NCBI GenBank assembly: GCA_004195045.1
Contig: SGBC01000001.1
Location: forward strand, 124,001-188,000
Source of the DNA: Candidatus Acididesulfobacter guangdongensis
GTDB taxonomy: Bacteria; SZUA-79; Acidulodesulfobacterales; Acidulodesulfobacteraceae
Direction of reading: 5' to 3'
Length of the DNA: 64,000 bases
Position 1 is the stretch's first letter; every line of letters starts with the position of its first letter. The position numbers and the translations under genes are program-made. Of this stretch, positions 17,638 to 26,434 are shown in pieces. The notes beneath the pieces are model-generated. The model was not told the DNA's origin. It saw only the letters and a program-made list of their open reading frames with translations, and did not search any database.

Positions 17638-18447
17638 TTAAAACATAAGCGAATAGCTTAGCATTATTCCCTGAGACGGGCTTTCGTTTGTAAAACCCTT
17701 TATATAAGTAACGCCTATCGTATTATTTTTTACCACCGTATAAATTGCAGACAGGTTTCCAGTTACAGTATCGTGCGTTCCCGATATAATTGCCTGCGAC
17801 CATGCTCCCGATATGGCGATAGAGAGGTTCTTCGTGATTAATTTACCCGCGCCTGCGTATGCAGAAAAAGGATTAGTAAGGCTGGCAATGTCCGAAGGTT
17901 TGCCTAAAACTGTATATCCGCCGTTTATAAAATAAAAATAAGATTTTATTAGCTGCGTAACACCAAATTGAAAACCATAATTTGCCTTTCCCGTTCCCAA
18001 GCCGTTAGATTCGCTGGCCGTGGGAAGGTCAACGAAAACAGTTGCCGTTAAGGTCGGAAGGGAAGGGTTTACTGTCTGATTTGTAATGTTATAATTTCCA
18101 GTCAAAACTATATCTCCCAAACCGCTTTCGGTGGTCGAAGTCGAAGCGCCCGCTTTTTGAACGGGTATATTGTTTACCAACACCGTCGATGTTTGCTTAT
18201 GAACCTGCATATAAGGTATAGTAGCTTGAAAATTAAAAGTTTTATCAGGGTAATAATTTATATTAAGCGGGATATAAATTAAAGATGTGGTATAATTCGT
18301 GCCGTATTTGCCCCATGTTTCGTTATAGCCCGTTCCTATCTGCAAACTTGGAGCGCTAAACGATTTGGATATATTGACATTTAAGGAAATTATTAAAAAA
18401 ACAAAAACAAAAAAAACGATATTTAATACTTTTATTTTTCTTATCAT
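17638..18447 (-). CDS. Outer-membrane beta-barrel protein, Phenol_MetA_deg-like
   Basis: 269 residues with a signal peptide (VLNIVFFVFVFLIISLNVNI, cleavage near SFSA). The mature chain has amphipathic strands with Tyr/Asn/Gly, contains STTESGLGDIVLTGNYNI (a motif shared with the barrel at 3163-4179 and the MetA-type channel family), and ends in ..IMLSYSLMF with C-terminal Phe. It probably forms a 12-strand-type channel, substrate unknown. AGGAGGAGG precedes the start. It lies 117 bp downstream of a secreted Gln/Asn-repeat gene; a stem-loop between the two suggests partly separate transcripts. Confidence 0.72.
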   Translation of the reverse strand: MIRKIKVLNIVFFVFVFLIISLNVNISKSFSAPSLQIGTGYNETWGKYGTNYTTSLIYIPLNINYYPDKTFNFQATIPYMQVHKQTSTVLVNNIPVQKAGASTSTTESGLGDIVLTGNYNITNQTVNPSLPTLTATVFVDLPTASESNGLGTGKANYGFQFGVTQLIKSYFYFINGGYTVLGKPSDIASLTNPFSAYAGAGKLITKNLSIAISGAWSQAIISGTHDTVTGNLSAIYTVVKNNTIGVTYIKGFTNESPSQGIMLSYSLMF

Positions 18448-18480
18448 TACCGAATATCCTCCTCCTTATTTTACTAAAAA

Positions 18481-18539
18481 AAAAATGCAAGCTAAGTTAC
18501 AATTATATTCAGGTATTTTTGCACTTAGCTTACATTTTT
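18481..18539 (-). terminator. Stem-loop between secreted-repeat gene and barrel gene
   Basis: AAAAATGCAAGCTAAGT (18481-18497) and ACTTAGCTTACATTTTT (18523-18539) are inverted repeats with one mismatch around a loop of about 25 bases. Read leftward it ends in a T-rich arm, so it can act as a terminator or attenuator after the gene ending at 18565. Confidence 0.45.
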
Positions 18540-18564
18540 ATATTGTTTATAGAAAATTAATTAA

Positions 18565-19404
18565 TTACCTGCCCATCATCTGCTGTTGCATATTATTAGT
18601 TTGTTGAATCTGCTGTTGCGTGTTGTTCATCTGCTGCATCTGCTGTTGCGTGTTGTTCATCTGCTGCATCTGCTGTTGCGTGTTGTTCATCTGCTGCATC
18701 TGCTGTTGCGTGTTGTTCATCTGCTGCATCTGTCTTTGTGTATTATTGACCTGATTCATCTGTCTTTGCGTATTATTTACCTGATTCATCTGGTTTTGCA
18801 AAATATGAGTTTTATAAACATTGCCGTTCTCGTTAGTCATATAATTTCCTAATTTTAAACTATGCGTCGTGTTCGGCGTGTTGACCTCAAGAGACAGGGC
18901 ATGATCAACGGTTACGCCGGTTTCAGTTTTATAGACCTCGTTTACCACCTTTAAGTTAACTGCGCCGTTCATTTCTTTAATTACATTTTTAACATTTACA
19001 TCGTTGCCGTTAAGCTGAGATATGGTATTGTTGTCCATCAAATATTTTTTGATAAAGTTTTTTACGTCTGTCTTGTTTACACTGTTAGTATTGTCTTCGA
19101 CTAACTTTATAAAAACGGCATTTCCAACTCCCATGCCTTTTTTCATATATAACTTTAATGCCGAGGGGCTTACCAGAAGCCTTTTTTCGATTTCTAGTGC
19201 CGCTTGTTTATTATTACCGACTTTATTAAGTATCTTTATGTATAACTTTATTAATTTTGCGTCATTATTAATTACCGTTTTGTGCGTAATTTGGGTCGAT
19301 GCCCCGTAAGACGCTCCTGCAAAAACGGACGCAAGTACTGCACTGCCGACTCCTAAAACAATAAAACCAATTAAAAAAACTTTTAAAAATTTTATAGCTT
19401 TCAT
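18565..19404 (-). CDS. Secreted protein with C-terminal Gln/Asn repeat domain
   Basis: 279 residues. The N-terminal membrane/signal segment is FLKVFLIGFIVLGVGSAVLA, with a likely cut after SYGA. Residues about 40-200 form an unrecognised globular domain with Asn/Lys-rich helices. From about 203 to the end the chain is built of a ten-residue repeat, MQQMNNTQQQ and variants (MNQVNNTQRQ), containing no Pro or charged residues except a few Arg. The DNA repeats are 30 bp and three copies are identical, so the array is young. AAAGGAG precedes the ATG. Fur-box-like sites lie in its promoter region. No family recognised; a sticky or fibre-forming domain is an inference from composition. Confidence 0.75.
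   Translation of the reverse strand: MKAIKFLKVFLIGFIVLGVGSAVLASVFAGASYGASTQITHKTVINNDAKLIKLYIKILNKVGNNKQAALEIEKRLLVSPSALKLYMKKGMGVGNAVFIKLVEDNTNSVNKTDVKNFIKKYLMDNNTISQLNGNDVNVKNVIKEMNGAVNLKVVNEVYKTETGVTVDHALSLEVNTPNTTHSLKLGNYMTNENGNVYKTHILQNQMNQVNNTQRQMNQVNNTQRQMQQMNNTQQQMQQMNNTQQQMQQMNNTQQQMQQMNNTQQQIQQTNNMQQQMMGR
18580..18800. repeat. 30-bp tandem repeat array in coding sequence
   Basis: The 30-base unit starting CTGCTGCATCTGCTGTTGCG is perfect at 18631-18660, 18661-18690 and 18691-18720, with degenerate copies on both sides. It encodes the ten-residue Gln/Asn repeat on the minus strand. Confidence 0.9.
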
Positions 19405-19705
19405 AATTGACTCCTTTTACTTTGTTAGTAATTTAAATCTTAATTTTAGTAAGAGAATAATTTTCATTACATCTTATTATAAACTGTTCTCTTTGTCAAT
19501 ACACTTTACTATAATTAAAATGATAATGAAAAAGAATTAAAAAAGGGAAGTAAGAAAATAAAAAATCGGTCTTGACAAATGGGGTGCAGTATAGTGACGG
19601 ATTTGTGACAAATATTATACAAATTTGTATCATTTACGGCGATTTTAACAAGTTTAGTGCGGAATGTCAAGAGGCTTGAAAGTGCTTATTTACTGCGTCT
19701 TTGAA
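19405..19705. other. Upstream region of the secreted-repeat gene
   Basis: Holds a promoter candidate with Fur-like sites (listed separately). Further up, 19616-19629 is a perfect 14-bp palindrome ATACAAATTTGTAT, and a TTGACA at 19575-19580 has no good -10. No gene was recognised. Confidence 0.4.
19453..19535 (-). promoter_or_regulatory. Candidate promoter with two Fur-box-like sites
   Basis: On the minus strand TTGACA (19499-19494), a 17-bp spacer and TAAGAT (19476-19471) form a promoter for the secreted-repeat gene starting at 19404. GAGAATAATTTTCATTAC (19453-19470), next to the -10 box, resembles the Fur consensus GATAATGATTATCATTATC at most positions. A second, weaker match AATGATAATGAAAAAG lies upstream (about 19519-19534). 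This suggests repression by iron; the regulator is not in the window. Confidence 0.35.
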
Positions 19706-19782
19706 TGGTAGGCGGAGCAGGGTTCGAACCTGCGACCCCCGGCTTGTAAAGCCGATGCTCTAACCGGCTGAGCTATCCGCCC
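19706..19782 (-). tRNA. tRNA-Val (anticodon TAC)
   Basis: Acceptor GGGCGGA pairs with TCCGCCT (one G-T), followed by A and an encoded CCA (19708-19706). D-arm TAGCTCAGCCGGTTAGAGC; anticodon loop TTTACAA gives TAC. T-arm CAGGTTCGAACCTG. The length is 77 bases. Confidence 0.94.
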
Positions 19783-19949
19783 ATATTATATTTATATTTT
19801 ATTCAACTATATAACATAACAACAACAGCAAACTACCTGCCGCTAAGGACGCAGCTTATTTTAATCCGTTATGACCTGTTGATTTATAAGGAACTTAGTT
19901 TTTACGCTACATCAGTTTCTAACGATGCGACTTTTTTGCTGGAAAACAA

Positions 19950-19981
19950 ACCCTCGTTCTTTTCACAAAGAATCGAGGGTC
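19950..19981 (-). terminator. Rho-independent terminator of hup
   Basis: ACCCTCGTTCTTT and AAAGAATCGAGGGT pair around TCAC with one bulge. Read leftward it is followed by TTTGTTTT, so it ends the hup transcript about 70 bases after the stop codon. Confidence 0.8.
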
Positions 19982-20050
19982 AAATTATGTAAGTAAACTA
20001 AACCATATTAACTGCTATATACGATTTATATGATTTAACTTGTTTTACGG

Positions 20051-20332
20051 TTATTTTCCGGCATTAACGGCTTCTTTAAAGGTCTTGCCGGGTTTAAATT
20101 TAGGAGATTTAGATGCTTTTATCTGAATCTCTTTACCGGTTTGAGGATTTCTGCCTTTTCTTGCGGCGCGTTTAACGACTTCAAAAGTTCCAAATCCGAC
20201 CAATCTGACGCTGTCACCTTTTTTAAGCGCAGCAACAACAGATTCTACCGCTGCATTTAATGCTTTTTCACTGTCAGCTTTAGTAAGTTTAGATGACTTT
20301 GCAATTGCATCTACTAACTCAGCTTTTGTCAT
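20051..20332 (-). CDS. hup: HU-family DNA-binding protein
   Basis: Start at ATG 20332 (MTKAELVDAIAKSSK) because AAGGAGG lies 5 bases before it; an in-frame ATG at 20347 would place the SD sequence inside the gene. 93 residues, the standard HU length. GFGTFEVVKRAARKGRNPQT is the DNA-contacting arm with the conserved Arg and the intercalating Pro, and FKPGKTFKEAVN closes the fold. HU bends and compacts DNA. It follows clpX on the same strand but has its own terminator and a 320-bp upstream region, so it is probably transcribed on its own. Confidence 0.97.
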   Translation of the reverse strand: MTKAELVDAIAKSSKLTKADSEKALNAAVESVVAALKKGDSVRLVGFGTFEVVKRAARKGRNPQTGKEIQIKASKSPKFKPGKTFKEAVNAGK

Positions 20333-20655
20333 AAATTCCTCCTTCATAAATTATAAAATGATTTGTTTAATTTTGCTTTCATGCTGAAGCTATTTTTCTT
20401 TTAAATGCTTCAACACCAGCATATTAATAAACTATTATTAATATATATATGTTTATTATAAATATGTCAATAAAAATCTTTAATTTTATAAAATTTTTTA
20501 TAAATTTAATAAAATATTATATACTATATAAATACTATTCAATTAACACGTCATTATAAATTGACTTAACAGCCGCCATTGCCGTCAATTTAGCCGGAAC
20601 TATACCTTATCCTCACTCTTTGCATGCCTTGCCAAACCAGAGCATTGCCGCCGAT
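20333..20655. other. hup upstream region with partial copy of the clpX end
   Basis: A GAAGC/GCTTC stem lies near 20384-20410. The segment about 20571-20603 (CCATTGCCGTCAATTTAGCC then GGAACTATACC) is an imperfect direct repeat of 20643-20674, which contains the clpX stop codon. The remainder is A+T-rich. Confidence 0.4.
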
Positions 20656-21999
20656 TCAGTTGGAACTAGACCCTGTTTTACCGGGCGAATCCATATCTTT
20701 TTCATAAAGAATAATCGGCATAGAGTTATTTAATATTACATCGTCATTAATTACGCATTCTTTAATAGTAGAATCGGTCGGGATTTCATACATTATATCA
20801 AGCATAATGGATTCTAGAATAGCTCTTAATCCTCTTGCTCCTGAACCATGTGTAATTGCCTGCTTAGTAATTTCTTTAATAGCCGAATCGGTAAACTTAA
20901 GTTTAACATTTTCCATATCAAATAGTTTCTGATACTGCTTGATTAAGGCATTTTTAGGTTTAGTTAAAATTTCTACCAGCGCTTTTTCATCAAGTTCTTC
21001 TAACGCTGCTATAACAGGAAGTCTGCCGATAAATTCAGGAATAAGTCCGAATTTAAGGAGATCTCTTGCCTCTACTTTCTTAATAATATCGTAAGAATGC
21101 GTTTGCTGTTTTTCTCTTTTAATATTTGCGGTGAACCCTATCGGCTGAGAATTCATTCTTGTTTCTATTAATTTATCAAGACCGGTAAAAGCGCCCCCGC
21201 ATATAAAAAGAATATTTGTAGTATCTATCCTTAAAAACTCCTGATGCGGATGTTTCCTTCCGCCTTTTGGCGGCACATTGGCAACAGTGCCTTCTATAAT
21301 TTTTAAAAGAGCCTGCTGAACACCTTCTCCTGAAACGTCTCTTGTGATAGAAACATTGTCGGATTTTTTTGCTATTTTATCTATTTCATCAATATATATT
21401 ATACCTTTTTGAGCCTTTTCAACATCATAATCGGCATTTTGCAGCAGCGATAAAATAATGCTCTCTACATCCTCGCCGACATAGCCGGCTTCTGTTAAAC
21501 TAGTTGCATCGGCAATAGCGAAAGGGAGTTCAAACATCCTCGCAAGAGTTTCTGCTAATAATGTTTTACCGCTTCCGGTAGGACCTATGAGAAGGATATT
21601 GCTCTTTTGCATTTCCACATCATGAAAAGGATTCCTGTCTTTCGATTCTTTTAACCCTTTATTTTTTTTTAAAGCTGCATTGTATTCAATTCTTTTATAA
21701 TGATTGTATACCGCAACGGAAAGTATCTTCTTAGCTTTGTCTTGACCTATTACATACTGGTCTAAAAAATTTTTAATTTCTGCCGGTTTGTAAATCCGTT
21801 CTTTATCATCTTTCGATTTTAATTCCGCAGCCTCAGGAATTTCTTCCGAAATAATGTCGTTACATAGCTCTATACATTCATCGCATATATAAACCGACGG
21901 ACCAGCTATGAGTTTTTTGACCTCATCCTGTGATTTTCCGCAGAAAGAACAATATAGCTCTCTGCCGCTGCTGTCATCATTATTATTTTTCTTAGCCAT
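20656..21999 (-). CDS. clpX: ClpX, ATP-dependent unfoldase of ClpXP
   Basis: 447 residues. The N-terminal C4 zinc-binding domain has [11 protein letters not shown] then [10 protein letters not shown] (residues about 16-45), which recruits adaptors. The AAA+ module has Walker [12 protein letters not shown], Walker [15 protein letters not shown], and the pore loop [10 protein letters not shown]. The sensor-2/arginine region is [13 protein letters not shown]. An IGF-type loop for ClpP docking is expected near [10 protein letters not shown]: the IGF tripeptide is visible. It lies 13 bp after clpP, in tig-clpP-clpX order. The C-terminal tail ([10 protein letters not shown]) is short and non-conserved. 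Confidence 0.98.
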   Translation of the reverse strand: MAKKNNNDDSSGRELYCSFCGKSQDEVKKLIAGPSVYICDECIELCNDIISEEIPEAAELKSKDDKERIYKPAEIKNFLDQYVIGQDKAKKILSVAVYNHYKRIEYNAALKKNKGLKESKDRNPFHDVEMQKSNILLIGPTGSGKTLLAETLARMFELPFAIADATSLTEAGYVGEDVESIILSLLQNADYDVEKAQKGIIYIDEIDKIAKKSDNVSITRDVSGEGVQQALLKIIEGTVANVPPKGGRKHPHQEFLRIDTTNILFICGGAFTGLDKLIETRMNSQPIGFTANIKREKQQTHSYDIIKKVEARDLLKFGLIPEFIGRLPVIAALEELDEKALVEILTKPKNALIKQYQKLFDMENVKLKFTDSAIKEITKQAITHGSGARGLRAILESIMLDIMYEIPTDSTIKECVINDDVILNNSMPIILYEKDMDSPGKTGSSSN

Positions 22000-22012
22000 T
22001 TTAATTACCTCT

Positions 22013-22630
22013 TTATTTTTTATCTTTACTATTTATTTCTTTATCTGCACCCTTTTTTTCAACCACTTTGTCTATAATACCGTATTCGACGCTTTGAGCC
22101 CCGCTCATGTAAAAATCTCTTTCTGCATCATCCTTGATTTTTTCAATAGACTGTGATGTGTGAAAAGATAAAATTGAGTTTAATTCTTCTCTCATTCTTA
22201 AAATTTCACGCGCCTGTATATCAATATCGGTAGCTTGACCTTGAAAACCTCCTGACGGCTGGTGAATCATTATCCTTGAATGAGGCAGCGCAAATCTTTT
22301 CCCCTTCGTCCCCGCAGCGAGCAGTACCGCTCCCATACTTGCGGCTTGCCCCATGCAAAGAGTCGAAACATCCGGTCTTATATATTGCATCGTATCGTAA
22401 ATAGCAAGCCCGGAAGTTATAACGCCTCCAGGCGAATTAATATAAATACTTATATCTTTTTCCGGGTCTTCCGATTCTAAAAATAAAAGCTGAGCTATTA
22501 TAAGATTTGCGAATGTATCGTCAATCGCTTCGCCTATAAAAATAATCCTATCTTTTAATAACCGCGAATATATATCGTAAGCTCTTTCACCTCTGTGTGT
22601 CTGTTCAACGACCATAGGGATTAATGACAT
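22013..22630 (-). CDS. clpP: ClpP, proteolytic subunit of Clp protease
   Basis: 205 residues. The catalytic triad is visible: Ser98 in [14 protein letters not shown], His123 in [11 protein letters not shown], and Asp172 in [26 protein letters not shown] is the strand/oxyanion segment. The N-terminal axial loop ([20 protein letters not shown]) matches usual ClpP, with a short propeptide at most. AGGAGA lies 8 bases before the ATG. It lies between tig (234 bp upstream) and clpX (13 bp downstream). Confidence 0.98.
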   Translation of the reverse strand: MSLIPMVVEQTHRGERAYDIYSRLLKDRIIFIGEAIDDTFANLIIAQLLFLESEDPEKDISIYINSPGGVITSGLAIYDTMQYIRPDVSTLCMGQAASMGAVLLAAGTKGKRFALPHSRIMIHQPSGGFQGQATDIDIQAREILRMREELNSILSFHTSQSIEKIKDDAERDFYMSGAQSVEYGIIDKVVEKKGADKEINSKDKK

Positions 22631-22726
22631 ATTTAGTTTCTCCTGATTTCTTAATTAATTTCTTAATTAATATTAATTCTTTTATAACTATTCGTTTTAT
22701 ATGTTACTCTTAATAGCTGCAGCAAA

Positions 22727-22836
22727 AGATGCTCGCCATGATTTAAATTGACGTCCGGAACAAAAAAAAGACGCTGAGTGCTGCTAAGCATCAAAAGACG
22801 TCCGTCCTGATTTGAATTGACGTCCGTCTCTAATTT
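22727..22836. repeat. Direct repeat in the tig-clpP spacer
   Basis: ATTTAAATTGACGTCCG (22741-22757) recurs as ATTTGAATTGACGTCCG (22810-22826), each preceded by a CATGATG/TCCTG word, about 69 bp apart. AAAAGACGTCCGTC and CGTCCGTCTC extend the similarity. Possible regulator-binding half-sites or a duplicated segment. Confidence 0.5.
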
Positions 22837-22864
22837 ATCACAATTTACCGCTTATTTATCTATA

Positions 22865-24142
22865 TTATACATAAGATATCTTATTTGCAATAATAAAATT
22901 ATATATTTTTTCTTCAAGCATATGATTTTTAAGATTTTCATAATTTTCTTTATCATTTGCATATAGTTTTTTGATTTCTTCAAATTCTAAACCCGACTCT
23001 TTAGACGTTTGGCGGTAAAAATCTTCTATGTCTTTATCGCCGACTTCAATTTTTTCTATCTTTCCTATGTTTTCTATTAAAAGATAAGAAATAATATCTT
23101 TTTTTGCCATAACTTTCAATATATTAAACATATCCTGTTTTTGCTTATCCGTCATTGAAGCATTTTTATATTTTTCGTCTTTCATTAAGTTGTCAAATCT
23201 GGCTCTTGCGTCCTGTTCAATCATACTTTCGGGTATTTCAACCGGATTATTTTTAATTAATTCTTGGGTTATTGCCTCAATGAGCTTCTGCTGCTGTTTT
23301 TTATCTTCATAAGTTTCCAGTTCCTCTCTCAATTTTTTCTTAAAATCTTCTACGCTTTCAAAATCTCCAAAATTTTTAAGTATATCTTCGTTTAAAACTG
23401 GCATAATCTTCTTTTCAATATTTTTAATTATGCCTTTTATAGTAACGCCTTTTTCTTTATCGTCAAATTCAAAACTGTCGCCTATTTTTTTACCGTTAAA
23501 TGACGACTCCAGGTCCTTTTCCGAAGCACCGGAATTGATATTTAACGTATAATCTTTTGCGCTGTCGATAGTATTGTTTTCAGAATCTACGGTAACATAA
23601 TCTATATGGACAAGATATCTGTCGTGTTCGTTAATGGTTTCATCGGCGTTCAATTTAACAGTTTCAGACATTCTTTCAAGAAGGTAGTTAATTTCATCTT
23701 CTAAAACCGCTTCTGTAATTTCTCTTTTTTCAATTTTTTTAATTTTCAAATCTAAATTAACGCTTGATATACTCGGGAGAACTTCAAATCCTATCTCATA
23801 GGTATCTGCCGATAATTCCCTGTCAACGGATGGATTGCCTGCCAGCATAATATTTTTATCGCTCACTAACTTTTTAAAGTCATCATTAAGCACATCCATT
23901 TTAGCTTCTTCTAAAAGTTCTGCTTCATGAAACTTTTTGATTACTGAAATTGGAGCTTTGCCTGGTCTAAAACCTTTTATATTCGCTTTCTTAGCAACTT
24001 CTTTTAATTTTGATTCAACAAGACTGTTGACTTTTTCAGTATCTATCTGTATTTTTACTTTTCTTTTGATAGGAGAAATTTCCTGCACTACAAGTAAATC
24101 TTTGTTCTGCGCTATATCGACATTCCCTGCGTTTTCTTCCAC
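22865..24142 (-). CDS. tig: Trigger factor (ribosome-bound chaperone), GTG start
   Basis: 425 residues. Start is GTG (24142-24140) with GGAGG 8 bases upstream. The ribosome-binding domain contains the signature NIKGFRPGKAPISVIKK (canonical GFRxGKxP), here about residue 54. A PPIase (FKBP-like) domain spans roughly 150-245 and is divergent. The C-terminal chaperone arms are Lys/Glu-rich helices ending with YNFIIANKISYV. There is an N-terminal extension of about 20 residues (NVDIAQNKDLLVVQE) before the usual start of the fold. First gene of tig-clpP-clpX. Confidence 0.95.
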   Translation of the reverse strand: MEENAGNVDIAQNKDLLVVQEISPIKRKVKIQIDTEKVNSLVESKLKEVAKKANIKGFRPGKAPISVIKKFHEAELLEEAKMDVLNDDFKKLVSDKNIMLAGNPSVDRELSADTYEIGFEVLPSISSVNLDLKIKKIEKREITEAVLEDEINYLLERMSETVKLNADETINEHDRYLVHIDYVTVDSENNTIDSAKDYTLNINSGASEKDLESSFNGKKIGDSFEFDDKEKGVTIKGIIKNIEKKIMPVLNEDILKNFGDFESVEDFKKKLREELETYEDKKQQQKLIEAITQELIKNNPVEIPESMIEQDARARFDNLMKDEKYKNASMTDKQKQDMFNILKVMAKKDIISYLLIENIGKIEKIEVGDKDIEDFYRQTSKESGLEFEEIKKLYANDKENYENLKNHMLEEKIYNFIIANKISYV

Positions 24143-24469
24143 TATTGAAACCTCCGGATAGTTATTCTTCGTTTAAATATACTTACTTATATTATAAGTT
24201 ATAGCTATTTGTACTTAATTGTACTTATTTGTATTTAGTTAAGTTTATTTGCATTTATTGATATATAGTTATACTTAATTAAATTTAATTGTATTTATTT
24301 ATACTTATTTGTATTTATTTGTGCTAAGTTATATTTACTTATCTTGCTACACTTATTTGTATTTATTTATACTAAGTTATATTTACTTATCTTGCTACAC
24401 TTATTTCTGCTTATTTTTATTTATTTAGTTATGTTTATTTATATTACGCTTATTTATGCTTATCGCTCG
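24143..24469. other. T-rich repetitive spacer between thrS and tig
   Basis: Built largely of ACTTATTTGTATTTATT-like words over 24170-24460, including a near-perfect 48-bp tandem duplication (24303-24398). No gene recognised; it includes the tig promoter region. Confidence 0.5.
24303..24398. repeat. 48-bp tandem duplication
   Basis: Copies at 24303-24350 and 24351-24398 begin ACTTATTTGTATTTATTT and end CTTATCTTGCTAC, with two mismatches. They lie within a larger T-rich repetitive spacer. Confidence 0.85.
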
Positions 24470-26434
24470 CTATCCGACAAATATCGGTCTTTTAGACAGC
24501 ATATCGGCAACGTTAAGATTTCTAAAAGGCAAATCTTTGGTCTGGTCTAAAATTTCTTTAACAAGCGCATCTTTGGTCATATTTTCAGTTTTTCTGTCTC
24601 GGTATCTGTTTCTTACGGATAATAAATTTGAGGTTTTTTCTTTTTCGCCTACAACCAAAATGTATGGAACCCAGTCCTCTTCCGCAAACATTATTTTTTT
24701 ACCCATGCTGAAATCTCTATCGTCAATATCAGTTCTTATTTTATACGAAGAAATATTTTTCATTAATTCCGCGCAATATTCCATATATTTTTCAGAGACC
24801 GGTATAATTCTGACCTGTGTGGTACTTAACCATAGAGGTAAAACAGGAATTTCCTTTTTAAGCGCTTCTTCTAAGAGCAGATACATCCAGCGTTCTATTG
24901 TTCCGACTGAAGAATGGCAGATTGTGCATCCCTCTTTTTCGCCTCTTTCATTTACAAAATTGATGCCGTATCTTTCCGCATCAATAACATCTAACTGAAC
25001 GGTTGAAAGCTGACACGAACCCCCGACGGAATCAATTCCTTGAAATTCGTGTTTTAATGCCCAGTAATGTTTCATTTTAGATAGATTTTCAATTAACGCC
25101 GGTTTTTTGGAATATTTTAAAAGGCTGACCAATTTGTCTTTGTATTTATCGTAATATTCCTTAACTATTCTGAATACCACGGCATACTCTATATTAATGG
25201 CATCTGCCAGGTCGGAATACTGTCTGTAAAGTTCCTGATATTCATCGAATCCTTCTTCAATATTGCTGCAAAAACTGTGTATGTCCGGCATCGTAAATGC
25301 CCTCAAACGTCTTAATCCTGAGAGTTCTCCGCTTCTTTCATATCTGAAACTTTTTGAATACTCATAAAATCTCAATGGCAGCTGTTTATAGCTTATCTTT
25401 GCATCTTTAATCATAGAAAATAAACCAAAATCTCCGGCAAATCGCAGCACGAATTCTTTTGTTCTGTCAAAAACAATTGACGCTGAGTCGTCTTTGATTT
25501 TTTCGTCAGGCACCATTATAGTATAATGCCTTTCATGGAAAGATTCGCCTTGTCCTTTGATATCGGGCTTGTTCCAATTATATATCAGAGGGGTTTCTAT
25601 CTCCATACATTTCAGTTTAACTAATGCAATCTCTTCAGCCCAGTCTGAAATAAGTTTATACAGCAAAGTTCCTTTAGGATAAAGCCTTAAATGCCCGGAG
25701 TCTGAATTATCTTCATGGTCGGCAATTTCAAGACGCCGCATCGCTTCGACTGAAGGAGGTTCTGCGCCTTCTTTTACCTTAAATTCTTCAAATGCTATAA
25801 ACTTTTTTAAAGAAGGGTATCTGTTTAATATTTCGCTGTCTAAAATATTTTTATCGTTAATATCTATTGGTATTTCACTGCCGTCCGGATTTAAAATAAA
25901 AAATTCGCTTTCTACCTCTTTTGCAATATCATCCCTGTTTTTAGATTTTGCAATTTTGTTATTAGCGGCATTAACATCCGATGCCCCTGTTCTATTTCCT
26001 GAAGAAGAGACTATATGCCTTGAAGATTCGCTCAGCGGATGACCTTTGCACGCGATAGAAAAACTTTTATACCATCCGAAAGGCGCTCGTTCTATTCGCA
26101 CATACGGCAGCGCATCCTGAAGTTTGTTTTTCAGTCCGTCCAATATTTTTATAGCGTCTGACGGTCTTCCCAAATCATTTGATAAGTGCGCATAAGGATA
26201 TATTATGATGGTAGGCGGTTTTAGTTCGTTGAAAAGTTTTTCGATTTCAATAAGAGCTAAATTTATAATATCATCAGGCTCTGAAGCGTCTGAGCTTTCT
26301 ATGGTGGAAAAAACTACCAATGAATCATTAAAGGTATTACTTTCATGAACACTTTCATCTATTTTCTCAGCCATCGGAGTTTTTCCGGTAAGCCCATAGC
26401 TGAAATTATCGGCGTGAATAAGGAGTAATCTCAT
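24470..26434 (-). CDS. thrS: Threonyl-tRNA synthetase, archaeal type
   Basis: 654 residues. The N-terminal domain starts MRLLLIHADNFSYGLTGKTP and contains IIYPYAHLSNDLGRPSDAIKIL and ERAPFGWYKSFSIACKGHPLSE: this is the archaeal editing domain related to D-aminoacyl-tRNA deacylase, not the bacterial TGS+N2 editing unit. Residues about 150-190 are a low-complexity insert. The class II core has LYPKGTLLYKLISDWA, GQGESFHERHYTIMV, RYERSGELSGLRRLRAFTMPD (motif 2), GGSCQLSTVQLDV and HSSVGTIERW (motif 3). The anticodon-binding domain follows (LPLWLSTTQVRIIPVSEKY). It charges tRNA-Thr and should clear Ser-tRNA-Thr with the archaeal-type domain. A single gene with its own upstream region. Confidence 0.93.
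   Translation of the reverse strand: MRLLLIHADNFSYGLTGKTPMAEKIDESVHESNTFNDSLVVFSTIESSDASEPDDIINLALIEIEKLFNELKPPTIIIYPYAHLSNDLGRPSDAIKILDGLKNKLQDALPYVRIERAPFGWYKSFSIACKGHPLSESSRHIVSSSGNRTGASDVNAANNKIAKSKNRDDIAKEVESEFFILNPDGSEIPIDINDKNILDSEILNRYPSLKKFIAFEEFKVKEGAEPPSVEAMRRLEIADHEDNSDSGHLRLYPKGTLLYKLISDWAEEIALVKLKCMEIETPLIYNWNKPDIKGQGESFHERHYTIMVPDEKIKDDSASIVFDRTKEFVLRFAGDFGLFSMIKDAKISYKQLPLRFYEYSKSFRYERSGELSGLRRLRAFTMPDIHSFCSNIEEGFDEYQELYRQYSDLADAINIEYAVVFRIVKEYYDKYKDKLVSLLKYSKKPALIENLSKMKHYWALKHEFQGIDSVGGSCQLSTVQLDVIDAERYGINFVNERGEKEGCTICHSSVGTIERWMYLLLEEALKKEIPVLPLWLSTTQVRIIPVSEKYMEYCAELMKNISSYKIRTDIDDRDFSMGKKIMFAEEDWVPYILVVGEKEKTSNLLSVRNRYRDRKTENMTKDALVKEILDQTKDLPFRNLNVADMLSKRPIFVG

Noticed and set aside
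18586-18852. Plus-strand ORF made of LLRVVHLLH repeats
   Set aside because: It is the antisense of the 30-bp repeat array in the Gln/Asn-repeat gene; no ribosome-binding site.
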